The notes under the pieces are model-generated. The model was not told the DNA's origin. It made no database searches and worked only from the letters and a program-made list of their open reading frames with translations. From Pelagihabitans pacificus (GTDB lineage: Bacteria; Bacteroidota; Bacteroidia; Flavobacteriales; Flavobacteriaceae), in the NCBI RefSeq assembly GCF_009371985.2, contig NZ_VIKU02000002.1, forward strand, positions 620,001 through 684,000: a stretch of 64,000 nt of DNA. Direction: 5' to 3'. A program made the position numbers and the translations under genes. Positions 26,006 through 34,172 of the stretch are shown here, piece by piece (the first letter of the stretch is position 1; every line of letters starts with the position of its first letter).

Positions 26006-26212
26006 CTACATCTCTAAAATTCCAAAAGTTACTTTAGTATTTACCCTGTATTCCGAGACCTTGTTATCCTTTACGGTAACCTGCATATCTTGCACATAGA
26101 CCGATTTGATATCCTTTACGGTTTTTGAAGCTTCGGTGATGACGTTTTGCACCGCATCTTCAAAACTTACCGTAGAATTTCCTAATATTTCAACAACTTT
26201 TAAAACTGACAT
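26006..26212 (-). CDS. Dodecin family flavin-storage protein
   Basis: 68 residues, typical for dodecin: VVEILGNSTVSFEDAVQNVI, then KTVKDIKSVYVQDMQVTV and TKVTFGIL. Dodecins form hollow dodecamers that bind riboflavin or FMN and buffer free flavin. It lies 36 bp after the periplasmic protein gene 26249-26767 and is probably transcribed with it from 26829. Flavin storage fits the FMN-binding lipoprotein and LOV-like sensor elsewhere in the island. Confidence 0.9.
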   Translation of the reverse strand: MSVLKVVEILGNSTVSFEDAVQNVITEASKTVKDIKSVYVQDMQVTVKDNKVSEYRVNTKVTFGILEM

Positions 26213-26248
26213 AACGCTATTTTTTTAATTTGATAGAGGGTGAATCCT

Positions 26249-26767
26249 TTACAGGAATTCCCCATTTTCACTCATTTTAACCCTAAGGATTTGGTCCCCA
26301 TTCTCTAATTTCAATTTGTATTTTTTGTTAACGCCCTTATGTTCGTGGTAATCGACTAGATATACGTCTTTTGTAATCGTCCATTCAGGAAAACGGTCAA
26401 GAACTGCCATCTGGACAGCCTTGGGCAAGTTGACGTTATTAAATCGTTCCACGGTTCGCAACAATTTGCCGTCCTTATCATAGGCCGCGAGAATAGTGCC
26501 CTCGGGGATGTAAAAGTTTACTTCATAAAAGTCATATTCGTCTTCATAATAATCGGAATTTTTCACATCAAATTCGGCTACTTTGCGCTCCAACATTTTT
26601 ACCGGTATGGATGCCGCTTGTTCAGTTTTCACATTTTGCAAATACTTATAGTTCGTAGCATAAACTGTCACTTCCGTAAGCTTTTCCGTTTCGGTCGTTT
26701 CAGTGATTTGTGAATAAATTGGGAGGGTCAGCCCTATGGCAATTAGACCTAACAGTACTTTTCTCAT
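26249..26767 (-). CDS. Secreted PepSY-like protein, uncharacterised
   Basis: 172 residues from ATG 26767 (MRKVLLGLIAIGLTLPIYSQ, a signal peptide); the longer frame to 26872 crosses the promoter. The mature part has AVLDRFPEWTITKDVYLVDYHEHKG and YKLKLENGDQILRVK, the pattern of the PepSY-like/BLIP-like fold common in Bacteroidetes periplasmic proteins. Ligand unknown. Upstream of dodecin in the same unit. Confidence 0.75.
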   Translation of the reverse strand: MRKVLLGLIAIGLTLPIYSQITETTETEKLTEVTVYATNYKYLQNVKTEQAASIPVKMLERKVAEFDVKNSDYYEDEYDFYEVNFYIPEGTILAAYDKDGKLLRTVERFNNVNLPKAVQMAVLDRFPEWTITKDVYLVDYHEHKGVNKKYKLKLENGDQILRVKMSENGEFL

Positions 26768-26828
26768 GGTTTTGATTTTTAAATTAATATTCAGATAAGC
26801 CTGTAATAGAACCTTCGGTTCAACAGCC

Positions 26829-26871
26829 CAAAAGTAGGTAGTACTGCTTCTCCCTGCAATGATATAAGTCA
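26829..26871 (-). promoter_or_regulatory. TGAYNNNNRTCA box + N23 + -7 element (26767, dodecin)
   Basis: Minus reading TGACTTATATCA (26860-26871), exactly 23 nt, then a perfect TACTTTTG (26829-26836). It sets the start of the downstream gene at 26767. Confidence 0.85.
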
Positions 26872-26919
26872 TTTTGGAGTAGGTTGTTTGTCTACTCTAT
26901 AAGACGTGGATGGTTCTAA

Positions 26920-28092
26920 TTAATACCGAAAAAGTGCGTTCATAACCCGCTCTTTTATCGGCATTTCGGTAGACGGTAAAATATAGACCGCACCGCCCTG
27001 TCTATAGGTTTCCAAAGCAGTTAAATTCGTTAATGAGGCGTTATTCGTATCTTTTTTGGTATCTAGGGCCACAACATCGTTTTCCCTATCATAAATACCA
27101 TACACTTCGGTTCCTTTTTGGATAAAAAGAGTATCGACTTTTCCGTTCAAGGCTGCTTTGATGATACTATCGATTTCGTAGGAGGTCTTGGGGGTGTGGT
27201 ACGACTCGGTAAACTTGGTCCTTTTTTCTTCCTGTATTTGCTTGAAATACGGTTCTATCAAATCCCACGAAGCTTGATGCAAGCTTGTTTTTCCCTTGAA
27301 TTCGGGGTCTCCTTCCAAGTTCTTATCAAAAAGGGCAGGGTAGGTACTTGCCTCTTTGTAGACATCGTATACTTCATCAACACAAGCCAAAACCAAGGGT
27401 ATATTCTGACCGGAAACGACTTTTTTTACACCCTTGTCAATTTCCCTAAAAAAGGTGATGAGCTCTTTTTTACGATCGTCCTTCCCCTCGCCATGACCAT
27501 GAAAAGAACCTGCGCTATGAACATTTTGACCACTTCTGAATTGAAACATTTTGGGGGCGTAGTCATAGCCTACGGCCTCTTCCAATCGGTGTGGGGCAAA
27601 ATCCTCGATGTTCTGGTCTTCAAAACCGTATCTAGACGCCTTATAGAGTCGCACATAGTCCTGACTCAGTTCCAAAACATAGTATTGGCCATCACCGTGG
27701 TATAAAGGAAGTAAGGGCAAGAGGTAAAAATGACCGGCCACATAGGTTTGTACCTCAAAGGGAATAGGTATTTGAAAATAACGCATTCCTTCCTCCGGAT
27801 CCAAAAAAATGACCAGTCCGTCCGAGGGATTGCGCCAGAGGGTAACTTGATGTAGCAGTTGTTCGATCGGTTGAAGATATGTGGTTATCTGGTCCTCGTG
27901 CATTTGATGTTCGGCCAATGCCCTTTTTACTTCATTGATGCATTGTTTAAGCCTGGCCTGGGCCAGATGTCGATTCTGTTCCTTCCCCTGTTTGTCCATG
28001 GGCAGGTAGATCGACACACAATGAAGGGCGCGCCTTTTCATAAGGGATTCAAAAGTCTCTTTTGGTAACGGATGTATTTCAGAAGTATTCAT
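26920..28092 (-). CDS. Bacterial archaeo-eukaryotic release-factor-like protein (baeRF7-type)
   Basis: 390 residues. The middle domain (about 140-300) and the C-terminal domain (about 315-385: IDSIIKAALNGKVDTLFIQKG, then YRQGGAVYIL) have the layout of eRF1/Pelota domains 2 and 3 as described for the baeRF families; the N-terminal domain reads SIYLPMDKQGKEQNRHLAQARLKQ. Such proteins are proposed to act on stalled or hibernating ribosomes. The exact subfamily (baeRF7) is from memory. Together with HPF and RtcB it makes a translation and RNA-rescue theme. Start ATG 28092, leader about 12 nt. Confidence 0.8.
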   Translation of the reverse strand: MNTSEIHPLPKETFESLMKRRALHCVSIYLPMDKQGKEQNRHLAQARLKQCINEVKRALAEHQMHEDQITTYLQPIEQLLHQVTLWRNPSDGLVIFLDPEEGMRYFQIPIPFEVQTYVAGHFYLLPLLPLYHGDGQYYVLELSQDYVRLYKASRYGFEDQNIEDFAPHRLEEAVGYDYAPKMFQFRSGQNVHSAGSFHGHGEGKDDRKKELITFFREIDKGVKKVVSGQNIPLVLACVDEVYDVYKEASTYPALFDKNLEGDPEFKGKTSLHQASWDLIEPYFKQIQEEKRTKFTESYHTPKTSYEIDSIIKAALNGKVDTLFIQKGTEVYGIYDRENDVVALDTKKDTNNASLTNLTALETYRQGGAVYILPSTEMPIKERVMNALFRY

Positions 28093-28109
28093 AGTCAGAT
28101 TATTTTAGA

Positions 28110-28152
28110 CCAAAATACCCATTCAACAAATAATCCAAAATGATTTGAATCA
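28110..28152 (-). promoter_or_regulatory. TGAYNNNNRTCA box + N23 + -7 element (baeRF7-like)
   Basis: Minus reading TGATTCAAATCA (28141-28152), exactly 23 nt, then TATTTTGG (28110-28117; one mismatch). Confidence 0.78.
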
Positions 28153-28220
28153 GCTTGGAAGTGGAAACTCATTTGATTTTAAATTGTAAGACAAAGTGAC
28201 TTTTCAGGAAAAAACCCGAT

Positions 28221-28601
28221 TCAGCGGGAAGTACTTGTGCTATTAAGACATTTTTCAATGGATGCCAATAAATCTTCCAGTTCAAAAGGCTTGGTAAGGT
28301 ACGCGTCGGCACCGGCTTCCATTCCTTTTTTAACTTCAACTTTTTGCGTTTTGGCACTAAAGAAAATAAAGGGAATTTTTTTTAAATGGGGATTCTTTCC
28401 AAGGTGCTTGAGTACCGCGAAACCATCCATTTCGGGCATGCGTAAATCGCACAGTATTACATCGGGCTTATGACGTTTAATTTGTTCCAGCCCTTTCCTT
28501 CCATCGGGTGCGGTCAGCGTTGAAAAGCCTTCCAATTCCAGCAGTTCTGCGGTATTTTCCCGTAGGGACGGGTCATCCTCAATGATCAGGATACAAATCA
28601 T
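28221..28601 (-). CDS. Single-domain response regulator (REC only)
   Basis: 126 residues, one receiver domain with phospho-acceptor Asp in VILCDLRMPEMDG, conserved Ser in FFSAKT and Lys in LTKPFELEDL. It resembles the REC domain of the regulator at 11561 closely (IEDD-LRENT-ELLEL, SAKT--VEV-KGM-AGAD-YLTKPFE). It could compete for phosphate from the kinase at 9666 or act as phosphate sink. No regulon box upstream; a TAACTTTA lies near the start. Confidence 0.88.
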   Translation of the reverse strand: MICILIIEDDPSLRENTAELLELEGFSTLTAPDGRKGLEQIKRHKPDVILCDLRMPEMDGFAVLKHLGKNPHLKKIPFIFFSAKTQKVEVKKGMEAGADAYLTKPFELEDLLASIEKCLNSTSTSR

Positions 28602-28820
28602 GGAATAACTTTAATAAAGTTATAGACTATGGGGCGTAATAAGGTACGAAAAATAAAGATGTTTGCAAGAATAAACCTATAGAAATCGACAACTTTCCGA
28701 AGAGAAAGGGAAGCCATTAACATTCAATTCCAACCTACGATTCCATAGCTTCGAAAATTTTACAATTTTTAATGTTTTGGTGGCGTCGCGATGAGCGAAG
28801 GTCAAATTTGTACCCAAGCA

Positions 28821-28863
28821 TGATGTACATCATTTCATAGCACGGCCCCCAGGGTTTCCTTTG
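28821..28863 (+). promoter_or_regulatory. TGAYNNNNRTCA box + N23 + -7 element (OmpA-HtrA)
   Basis: TGATGTACATCA, a perfect palindrome, at 28821-28832, exactly 23 nt, then TTCCTTTG at 28856-28863 (one mismatch). Confidence 0.8.
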
Positions 28864-28897
28864 TAGTGGAATTTAGTATGAACTAAAACTTGGAGAA

Positions 28898-29764
28898 ATG
28901 AACACTTTGAAATTAATCGGGGCACTCGTGATTCTCTTATTGACCTCTTGTGTGAGTCAAAAGAAATATACGGCCTTACAAGATCGGGCGCAACAATGCG
29001 AAAATAACTTACGGTCCAGTGAGAGCGCCCGTTCCCTGCTAGAGGTCGATCTCGCTTATGAAAAAAACAGGTCTAAATCATTGGAACAACAAATGGAGTA
29101 TTTTAAGAGTACCAACACCGATTTATTGGCACGTCTATCCGATTTTTCCGTAGTAAGCAAATCCGGTGCTGAGAGTATTAAAAGATCATTGGAAGCCCTG
29201 AACGAACAAAATAAATACATTAAGGACCTAACTAGTTCTATGCAGCGAAAAGACTCCATTAATTTGGTCTTGATCATGAATTTGAAACGATCGTTGGACG
29301 ATTTTGATGACGAAGACATCAGCATAGAAGTTAAGAAGGGGGTGGTCTATGTTTCCATTTCCGACAAAATGCTGTTCCGTTCCGGAAGTTATCAAATTAG
29401 CAATCACGCAGAGGAAGTTATCGGAAAAATAGCGAAGATCGTCAATGACCACAAAGAACTGGATATTCTGGTGGAGGGGCATACCGACAATGTTCCCATT
29501 GCCAATGAATGTATGATCGATAATTGGGACCTGAGTGTGAAAAGAGCCACTTCCATCGTTCGTTTAATGCAGAACAAGTTTGGGGTACAACCACAACGGA
29601 TGACCGCGGGCGGGCGTTCCGAATACCTCCCTAAAACAACTAATGGGACGGTAGCAGGAAGGGCCAAAAACCGTCGTACGGAAATCGTTATTCTTCCCAA
29701 GCTCGACCAGTTCTTTGAACTCTTGGAACCTCCTCTAACAAGCATCGGAAATCAGGGTGAGTAG
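28898..29764 (+). CDS. OmpA-family lipoprotein with coiled coil
   Basis: 288 residues. Lipobox LLTSC, then a coiled-coil region (about 25-130), then an OmpA C-terminal peptidoglycan-binding domain (about 150-275) with VEGHTDNVPI, NWDLSVKRATSIVR and AKNRRTEIVIL carrying the diaminopimelate-binding Asp and Arg. It ties the outer membrane to peptidoglycan. Followed after 33 bp by the HtrA-like gene on the same unit. Confidence 0.9.
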   Translation: MNTLKLIGALVILLLTSCVSQKKYTALQDRAQQCENNLRSSESARSLLEVDLAYEKNRSKSLEQQMEYFKSTNTDLLARLSDFSVVSKSGAESIKRSLEALNEQNKYIKDLTSSMQRKDSINLVLIMNLKRSLDDFDDEDISIEVKKGVVYVSISDKMLFRSGSYQISNHAEEVIGKIAKIVNDHKELDILVEGHTDNVPIANECMIDNWDLSVKRATSIVRLMQNKFGVQPQRMTAGGRSEYLPKTTNGTVAGRAKNRRTEIVILPKLDQFFELLEPPLTSIGNQGE

Positions 29765-29797
29765 CCTTTAACGAGTCCCTAGCCAGGGCATCTGCAT

Positions 29798-30826
29798 ATG
29801 AGATATTTTATGTTCATTATCGTTGCTTTATGCATGCTGGACAGCTTTGCCCAAAGCATCAGCGATTTGTATGAACAAGCCAATGAATCGGTTGTTTTGA
29901 TCAAAACCATACAGCCCGAAGTTTTCGGGGAGGGTCGTATGAAAGCCATGGTCACCTTGGAGGGCATCGGTTCAGGATTTGTTATTTCCGACCAGGGAGA
30001 TATCATGACCGCCTCCCACATCGTTCAAACCGCAGCCCTTATCCGGGTGGTTTTTTCAGATGGGGAGGAGGTACCGGCAAAAGTGCTGTACTCGTACCCC
30101 ATGGCCGATGTCGCCTTGATCAAATTAAGCGAACCGAAAAGTACCCCCTTATCGGTAGTTACACTGGCAGATTCCGATAAAGTCAAAATAGGCGATCAAG
30201 TTTTTGTTATCGGTTCGCCCTTTGGATTGGGACATTCCCTTTCCGTCGGGTACGTGAGTGGAAAACATTCAAGAAAACATGTGGTCAGCGGACTTATGAC
30301 CACCGAATTCTTTCAAACGGATGCGGCGGTAAATGAAGGGAGCTCTGGAGGCCCTCTTTTTAACATGGATGGTGAAGTCATTGGAATCGCCAGTTTTATC
30401 ATTAGTCACTCCGAAGGATTTCAGGGTATCTCGTTTGCCGCCACCTCGAACGTAGCCCAAAAACTACTATGCGAGGGGCAACCCCTTTGGACCGGGATAC
30501 AAGCCTATTTTGTCTCAGGCCCCTTGGCTGAAATATTCAACGTACCGCAACCTGCCGGGGTGCTGGTGCAAAAAGTGGCACCAAACTCATTAGGTCATAT
30601 ATTGGGGCTGAGAGGAGGTTTCTATCACATGGGCATTGAGGGCGATCAGCTATTGGCAGGGGGCGATATTTTATTGAGCTTGGAAACCATCCCCTTGACC
30701 AATGGGGAAAATCTTACGAAAGCCTGGTCTATTTTAGAGCGATTACAGCCGGGAGATATTGTAAGATGTACCATTCTAAGAAAAGGAAAAGTGATGAACT
30801 TGGAAGTAATCATTCCAAAAAAGTAG
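29798..30826 (+). CDS. Periplasmic trypsin-like serine protease (HtrA/Deg-like)
   Basis: 342 residues with signal peptide ending near DSFAQS. Catalytic triad visible: His in MTASHIVQT, Asp in MADVALIKL, Ser in NEGSSGGPLF. The part after about 225 is a PDZ-like domain (GVLVQKVAPNSLGHILGLRGG; ILLSLETIPLTNGENL). Role: periplasmic protein quality control. It closes the OmpA operon. Confidence 0.88.
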   Translation: MRYFMFIIVALCMLDSFAQSISDLYEQANESVVLIKTIQPEVFGEGRMKAMVTLEGIGSGFVISDQGDIMTASHIVQTAALIRVVFSDGEEVPAKVLYSYPMADVALIKLSEPKSTPLSVVTLADSDKVKIGDQVFVIGSPFGLGHSLSVGYVSGKHSRKHVVSGLMTTEFFQTDAAVNEGSSGGPLFNMDGEVIGIASFIISHSEGFQGISFAATSNVAQKLLCEGQPLWTGIQAYFVSGPLAEIFNVPQPAGVLVQKVAPNSLGHILGLRGGFYHMGIEGDQLLAGGDILLSLETIPLTNGENLTKAWSILERLQPGDIVRCTILRKGKVMNLEVIIPKK

Positions 30827-30841
30827 AAAAAATGTCCAAAC

Positions 30842-30884
30842 TGATCTAGGTCATTTTGTAGTTGAATACAACCCGTTATTTTAG
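30842..30884 (+). promoter_or_regulatory. TGAYNNNNRTCA box + N23 + -7 element with no protein gene behind it
   Basis: TGATCTAGGTCA at 30842-30853, exactly 23 nt, then TATTTTAG at 30877-30884 (one mismatch). It starts 16 bp after the HtrA-like gene and drives a stretch that has no ATG before a terminator. Confidence 0.8.
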
Positions 30885-30889
30885 CACCA

Positions 30890-31112
30890 TTCAAATAGAG
30901 AATATCGTTCTTTGAAAAAATATAGTAGGTTGGGTCTTGTTTTTAGGGGAACTCAAGATCCAAGAAGACAGAAGAGGTTACAGACACCCTTTTATACCTT
31001 TTGAATCCTGAACGGGTTTAGTGATTAATCCCGGAAAGGTTCAGTGTAAGTGGAAATCGGGTCGAAGTACGTCTTCTAAGGGACCGGGACATTTCGATGT
31101 CCCGGTTTCTTT
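30890..31112 (+). ncRNA. Candidate box-controlled small RNA (about 220 nt)
   Basis: It starts about 6 nt after the -7 element and ends at a strong terminator (31083-31112). The stretch contains no ATG before the terminator stem, and the few GTG codons open only short frames, so a protein product is unlikely. Arrangement (activator box, promoter, untranslated stretch, terminator) parallels FNR-activated FnrS of enterobacteria, but no sequence likeness is claimed. Ends are predicted, not mapped. Confidence 0.6.
31083..31112 (+). terminator. Intrinsic terminator 1 (UUCG loop)
   Basis: Perfect 10-bp stem ACCGGGACAT/ATGTCCCGGT closed by a TTCG loop, followed by TTCTTTT. A textbook Rho-independent terminator. 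Confidence 0.9.
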
Positions 31113-31272
31113 TCAAAACCTAAAAGCATTGGTCGAATCCATCGTAAGATGGAACCGGTCATAGTAGGGAAAAGGATGCTGTTGATGCCCAAATTCGTCG
31201 GTTAGGTCATTTTAGAAATAAAGTGGTTTAAAAGATAAATGAACGGTATTGATGAATTCCCTTTCACTATGG

Positions 31273-31302
31273 AAAACAGGAAGTTTCGGCTTCCTGTTTT
31301 TT
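31273..31302 (+). terminator. Intrinsic terminator 2
   Basis: Perfect 11-bp stem AAAACAGGAAG/CTTCCTGTTTT, loop TTTCGG, followed by more T. Confidence 0.88.
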
Positions 31303-31460
31303 ACTGTAAACAATCCTAATCCAAGTTTCTAAGCAGCCATGCCTTAGAAACCATACAAAGGTGTTAAGAAACCTTATGGATTATCGCCCTGTTCGAATGT
31401 CTCGCTAGTACGTTTGTGCAGGACCAACGATTCAATCGCACAAGGTACCTTACTCCTTAC

Positions 31461-31499
31461 AAAAGGACTGGAACTCTTACGGAATCCAGTCCTTTTTTT
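31461..31499 (+). terminator. Intrinsic terminator 3
   Basis: Perfect 12-bp stem AAAAGGACTGGA/TCCAGTCCTTTT with a 12-nt loop and seven T in a row. A-run on the left means it could also work on the minus strand. Confidence 0.88.
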
Positions 31500-31644
31500 G
31501 ATTTACATTCAAAAGGAGAACAGCATGTCAAAACCTTAATGAAAGTAAAAGTGCGAATGATTTCTTTGTAAGTTCGCCCCTATATCATTTTCATTGGAAG
31601 ATGACTTAAGGATGAATCGGACCAAAAAACTCAGTTGGACTTTG

Positions 31645-31679
31645 AAAACAGGAGATTCTTGGGTCTCCTGTTTTTTTTT
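31645..31679. terminator. Intrinsic terminator 4, possibly bidirectional
   Basis: Perfect 11-bp stem AAAACAGGAGA/TCTCCTGTTTT followed by nine T in total. Lies 53 bp past the stop of the minus-strand permease gene, so it may serve both strands. Confidence 0.85.
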
Positions 31680-31731
31680 GAGGTTCTTTAATATGCTTCG
31701 GTCGCACTCCCAAGATATCCGTAGTAGGGGA

Positions 31732-32861
31732 TTAGTGTTGCTTCTCCTCAAAAAACAGATTAAAAATTCGATGCTCGCTACGGTCGAACTGTTGAAGAAA
31801 AATGTTCTTTTTTCGTGCAAGGCCGTCTTCCATAAGATAACTCAAGGGTGCCAACACGGCAAAACTCCTAAATATTTCCTTTGAAATCGCCAAAATAGGC
31901 AAGGCCAATATCATGCCCGATATGCCCCACATGATTCCCCCGACAAACAAACCCATAATCACGAATAAGGGATTGATACGAATGCTTTGCCCCATCACGT
32001 TCGGGGAAATAAAATTGCCCTCTATCTGTTGCACCAAAATATACAATCCTACTACCGCCAAGGGTTGCCAAAAGTTGTCCGCTACCATTAGCATATAAAG
32101 AAAGGGTAAGATACCCCCTATGGAGGTTCCCACATAGGGTATTATTTCGAGGAATCCTGCGAGGAATCCCCAAAAGAAAGGATAGGGAACGCCAATGATC
32201 CACAATCCCGTTCCGATCAACAAACCAAGGATGATGATGACCAATCCCTGGCCCAGCATATACCGTTTTGTCAAATCCTGTAATTTATCCAACAGGCGCA
32301 CTACGTTTTCCTTGCCCTTTGAATTTACTTGGGCGAGAAAAAAGTGTTTAAATGCGGTCCTATACAACAAGAGAAAGTAGGTAATGAGGATGATCAAAAC
32401 CATATTGGCCAAGATACCGGTCGTTGACTCCAAACTTTCCCGAATAAAACCTATTGAAAAATCGGAAGCCGCGAGGATATTATCGGAAATCCAGCTTGCA
32501 GTGGCATCGGCCTCTAGGTTAAACTTTTGATCGGACCAATCGGAAACCGAAACCATGACCTTATTTAGGCGTTCACGAACCGATGGAAGGTCGTTGAACA
32601 AAATTCTGGTTTGGTTAAAAAAGAAAAAAAGTACTGCGAGCAAGGGTATGACCGCCAAAAGATACGAAGTGAATATGGCCAATATCCTATTCCGCAATCT
32701 ACGTTCAAAAAACGCAGCAATGGGCTTTAACATCAACGCAAAAAAAAACTGAAAACCAGTGGGATAATAATCACCTTGGCCGCCATGAGAATCCAAATCA
32801 GCCCGGTAACGATGAAAATGAAGTAAAATGTATTCGCCAGATTGACTGTATATTTTCTCAT
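31732..32861 (-). pseudogene. AI-2E/PerM family permease, frameshifted in a run of nine T near the N-terminus
   Basis: The long frame (to 32796) opens with an unnatural start. The natural N-terminus is in another frame from ATG 32861: MRKYTVNLANTFYFIFIV, then LIWILMAAKVIIIPLVFS, which would join FFFALMLKPIAAFF if the run of nine T on the coding strand (plus 32740-32748) had ten. The rest is intact: about eight membrane segments and the family block PYVGTSIGGILPFLYM. Either a real mutation, a sequencing slip, or a slippery site read by polymerase or ribosome. Intact members export small molecules or ions. It follows gene 32881-33573 by 19 bp. Confidence 0.75.
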
Positions 32862-32880
32862 GGTTGGTTGTTCTGTAAGA

Positions 32881-33573
32881 TTATACGAGTTTAAAACGTT
32901 CCTTTACTTTGAAGAAAATACGTTCGATGACCTCCTCGGGAACCCCCAATATTTCGGAAATCTCATGCGTATCCTGATTACCGAATACAAACAATTCGAT
33001 GACCTTCTTACTTCTTTCCGGTATGGTATTGTATAAAACCCCCAAAAGCTGTCTCTTTTCATCCGAGAGTAGCGAAGCTTCGTGAAGATCAAATTTTGCA
33101 ATCAGTTGCTTTTCCAACAAGTCATCCAAATAAATTTTTGAGGACCAACCCTGTTTCTGGCGGTACGAAATATCGTCCAGTTCGTCATAAAGTATGGGAT
33201 CCCCGTCGCCATCGGTGGTAAAATCTTCGTTCAACAACTTCAATTCCCCTTTCAACATTGCATGGGTATTGACCTCATCGGGTATTTCCTCTGCCTCTTT
33301 GCCCTCAATTTTTTTAAGGGCCTTCTGAAACAGGGAGCGTCTCAATTTTACGATATCGGTTTCCGATGAAAAATCATTGAATACTTCCAAGTAGACTTCA
33401 TCGAGCATTTCATCGGCATCGTAGAATCCCCTATCGAGCATTCCCTGCTGCTCTGCTGCCTTTAGGCTTCCGGTCATGAATTGTTTTAATTCGGGCACAA
33501 AGGTTTCCAGTTTTTTATAAAACTGTTGAAAGTCGTTTTCTTGTTTGTGCTTAAATAATTCTTTGGTAGGCAT
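32881..33573 (-). CDS. Uncharacterised protein with C-terminal sigma-region-4-like HTH
   Basis: 230 residues from ATG 33573 (MPTKELFKHKQENDF); an ATG at 33618 gives extra residues that look like noise. Acidic overall. The last 60 residues resemble sigma70 region 4: ERSKKVIELFVFGNQDTHEISEILGVPEEVIERIFFKVKERF. The N-terminal part (LKQFMTGSLKAAE...YDADEMLDEVYLEVFNDF) could be a diverged region 2. A remote ECF-like sigma factor or a regulator derived from one is possible. Regulon box upstream. Confidence 0.65.
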   Translation of the reverse strand: MPTKELFKHKQENDFQQFYKKLETFVPELKQFMTGSLKAAEQQGMLDRGFYDADEMLDEVYLEVFNDFSSETDIVKLRRSLFQKALKKIEGKEAEEIPDEVNTHAMLKGELKLLNEDFTTDGDGDPILYDELDDISYRQKQGWSSKIYLDDLLEKQLIAKFDLHEASLLSDEKRQLLGVLYNTIPERSKKVIELFVFGNQDTHEISEILGVPEEVIERIFFKVKERFKLV

Positions 33574-33631
33574 AGTATGTAAAATCAAAAAGTTGAAGAC
33601 AAATGAACCATTTGCCACTTTGGTACTTGCA

Positions 33632-33674
33632 TAAAATTATGGATATATCGATTTACTATATATGATATTGATCA
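33632..33674 (-). promoter_or_regulatory. TGAYNNNNRTCA box + N23 + -7 element (33573, permease)
   Basis: Minus reading TGATCAATATCA (33663-33674), exactly 23 nt, then TAATTTTA (33632-33639; one mismatch). Confidence 0.78.
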
Positions 33675-34000
33675 GTCTTCCTGTATGTATATCTATGTCC
33701 GCTATATGCCGTTTTCATTAAAATCCCCTTTAAAAAGGCTTAGGACATACTAAAATGAACCCCCGTTCCGATTCCTTATTGCGCCCTTTCCTTTCTTGTC
33801 ATTCTCCATATAAAAATCTGTTTCCCCCGTTCCGAACCGTGAGGTATCTCTTTTGGACTCAATTTTCTCCCCACTCCGCCAAAATAGTTTTTACCATCTC
33901 CAGATTCAACGATCAAATCAAGATGATTTTTTTACTGCGCCCCCCACTTTTTAGGTTTGGGAACTAACGGAAAGATGTCTAAAAAGAATAGGTCACAGAA
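33675..34000. other. Gene-free interval between two divergent regulon promoters
   Basis: 326 bp, pyrimidine-rich on the plus strand. The only frame (33755-33967) has no recognisable features or promoter and is probably chance. I see no hairpin or repeat. Confidence 0.5.
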
Positions 34001-34043
34001 TGACATACATCATTGAACACCGTCGCTGTGGACGCTATATTTG
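34001..34043 (+). promoter_or_regulatory. TGAYNNNNRTCA box + N23 + -7 element (OmpA protein 34173)
   Basis: TGACATACATCA at 34001-34012, exactly 23 nt, then a perfect TATATTTG at 34036-34043. Leader is unusually long, about 124 nt, and holds a 16-codon frame (34071-34121). Confidence 0.85.
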
Positions 34044-34172
34044 AACGACTACCCCCAAAAAGCGTGGATTATGGAGAACTTTTCGAAATACTATTTGTTG
34101 TTCCCAGGGAAATCGAAATAAGTGAAGCACGATGTGCAAAGGCGCACCATCTAGAATTAAAACTATGTAATC

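Larger units (their letters stand above)
31113..31731 (+). other. Gene-free stretch with three further hairpin terminators, possible tandem small RNAs
   Basis: No convincing protein frame. Three perfect terminators lie at 31273-31302, 31461-31499 and 31645-31679, each preceded by 130-170 nt of apparently non-coding sequence. Within the third piece, a 9-bp hairpin GTTTCTAAG/CTTAGAAAC (near 31325-31351) and TTGTGC/GCACAA (near 31414-31442) suggest structured RNA. A TACGTTTG at 31409-31416 is a possible -7 element. No full regulon box here; AGGTCATTTT at 31205-31214 keeps only one half. Short frames of 4 and 10 codons after AAAAGGAG near 31512 could be leader peptides but may be chance. Confidence 0.45.

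Noticed and set aside
28602-28820. Box-type promoter for the stand-alone receiver
   Set aside because: A TAACTTTA is near the start but no palindrome stands 23 nt upstream on that strand.
31198-31215. A second regulon box (GGTTAGGTCATTTTAG) in the small-RNA region
   Set aside because: Only the right half-site AGGTCA is present; the left half and a -7 element at +23 are missing.
31594-31884. 96-aa frame over terminator 4 and the permease end
   Set aside because: It translates a terminator hairpin and the antisense of the permease gene.
32749-32796. Start of the AI-2E permease at 32796
   Set aside because: The first 16 residues are an out-of-frame reading of the true membrane segment encoded from 32861.
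33755-33967. A 70-aa gene in the interval between divergent promoters
   Set aside because: Composition is unlike a protein, no promoter or family, and it reads across pyrimidine-rich non-coding sequence.
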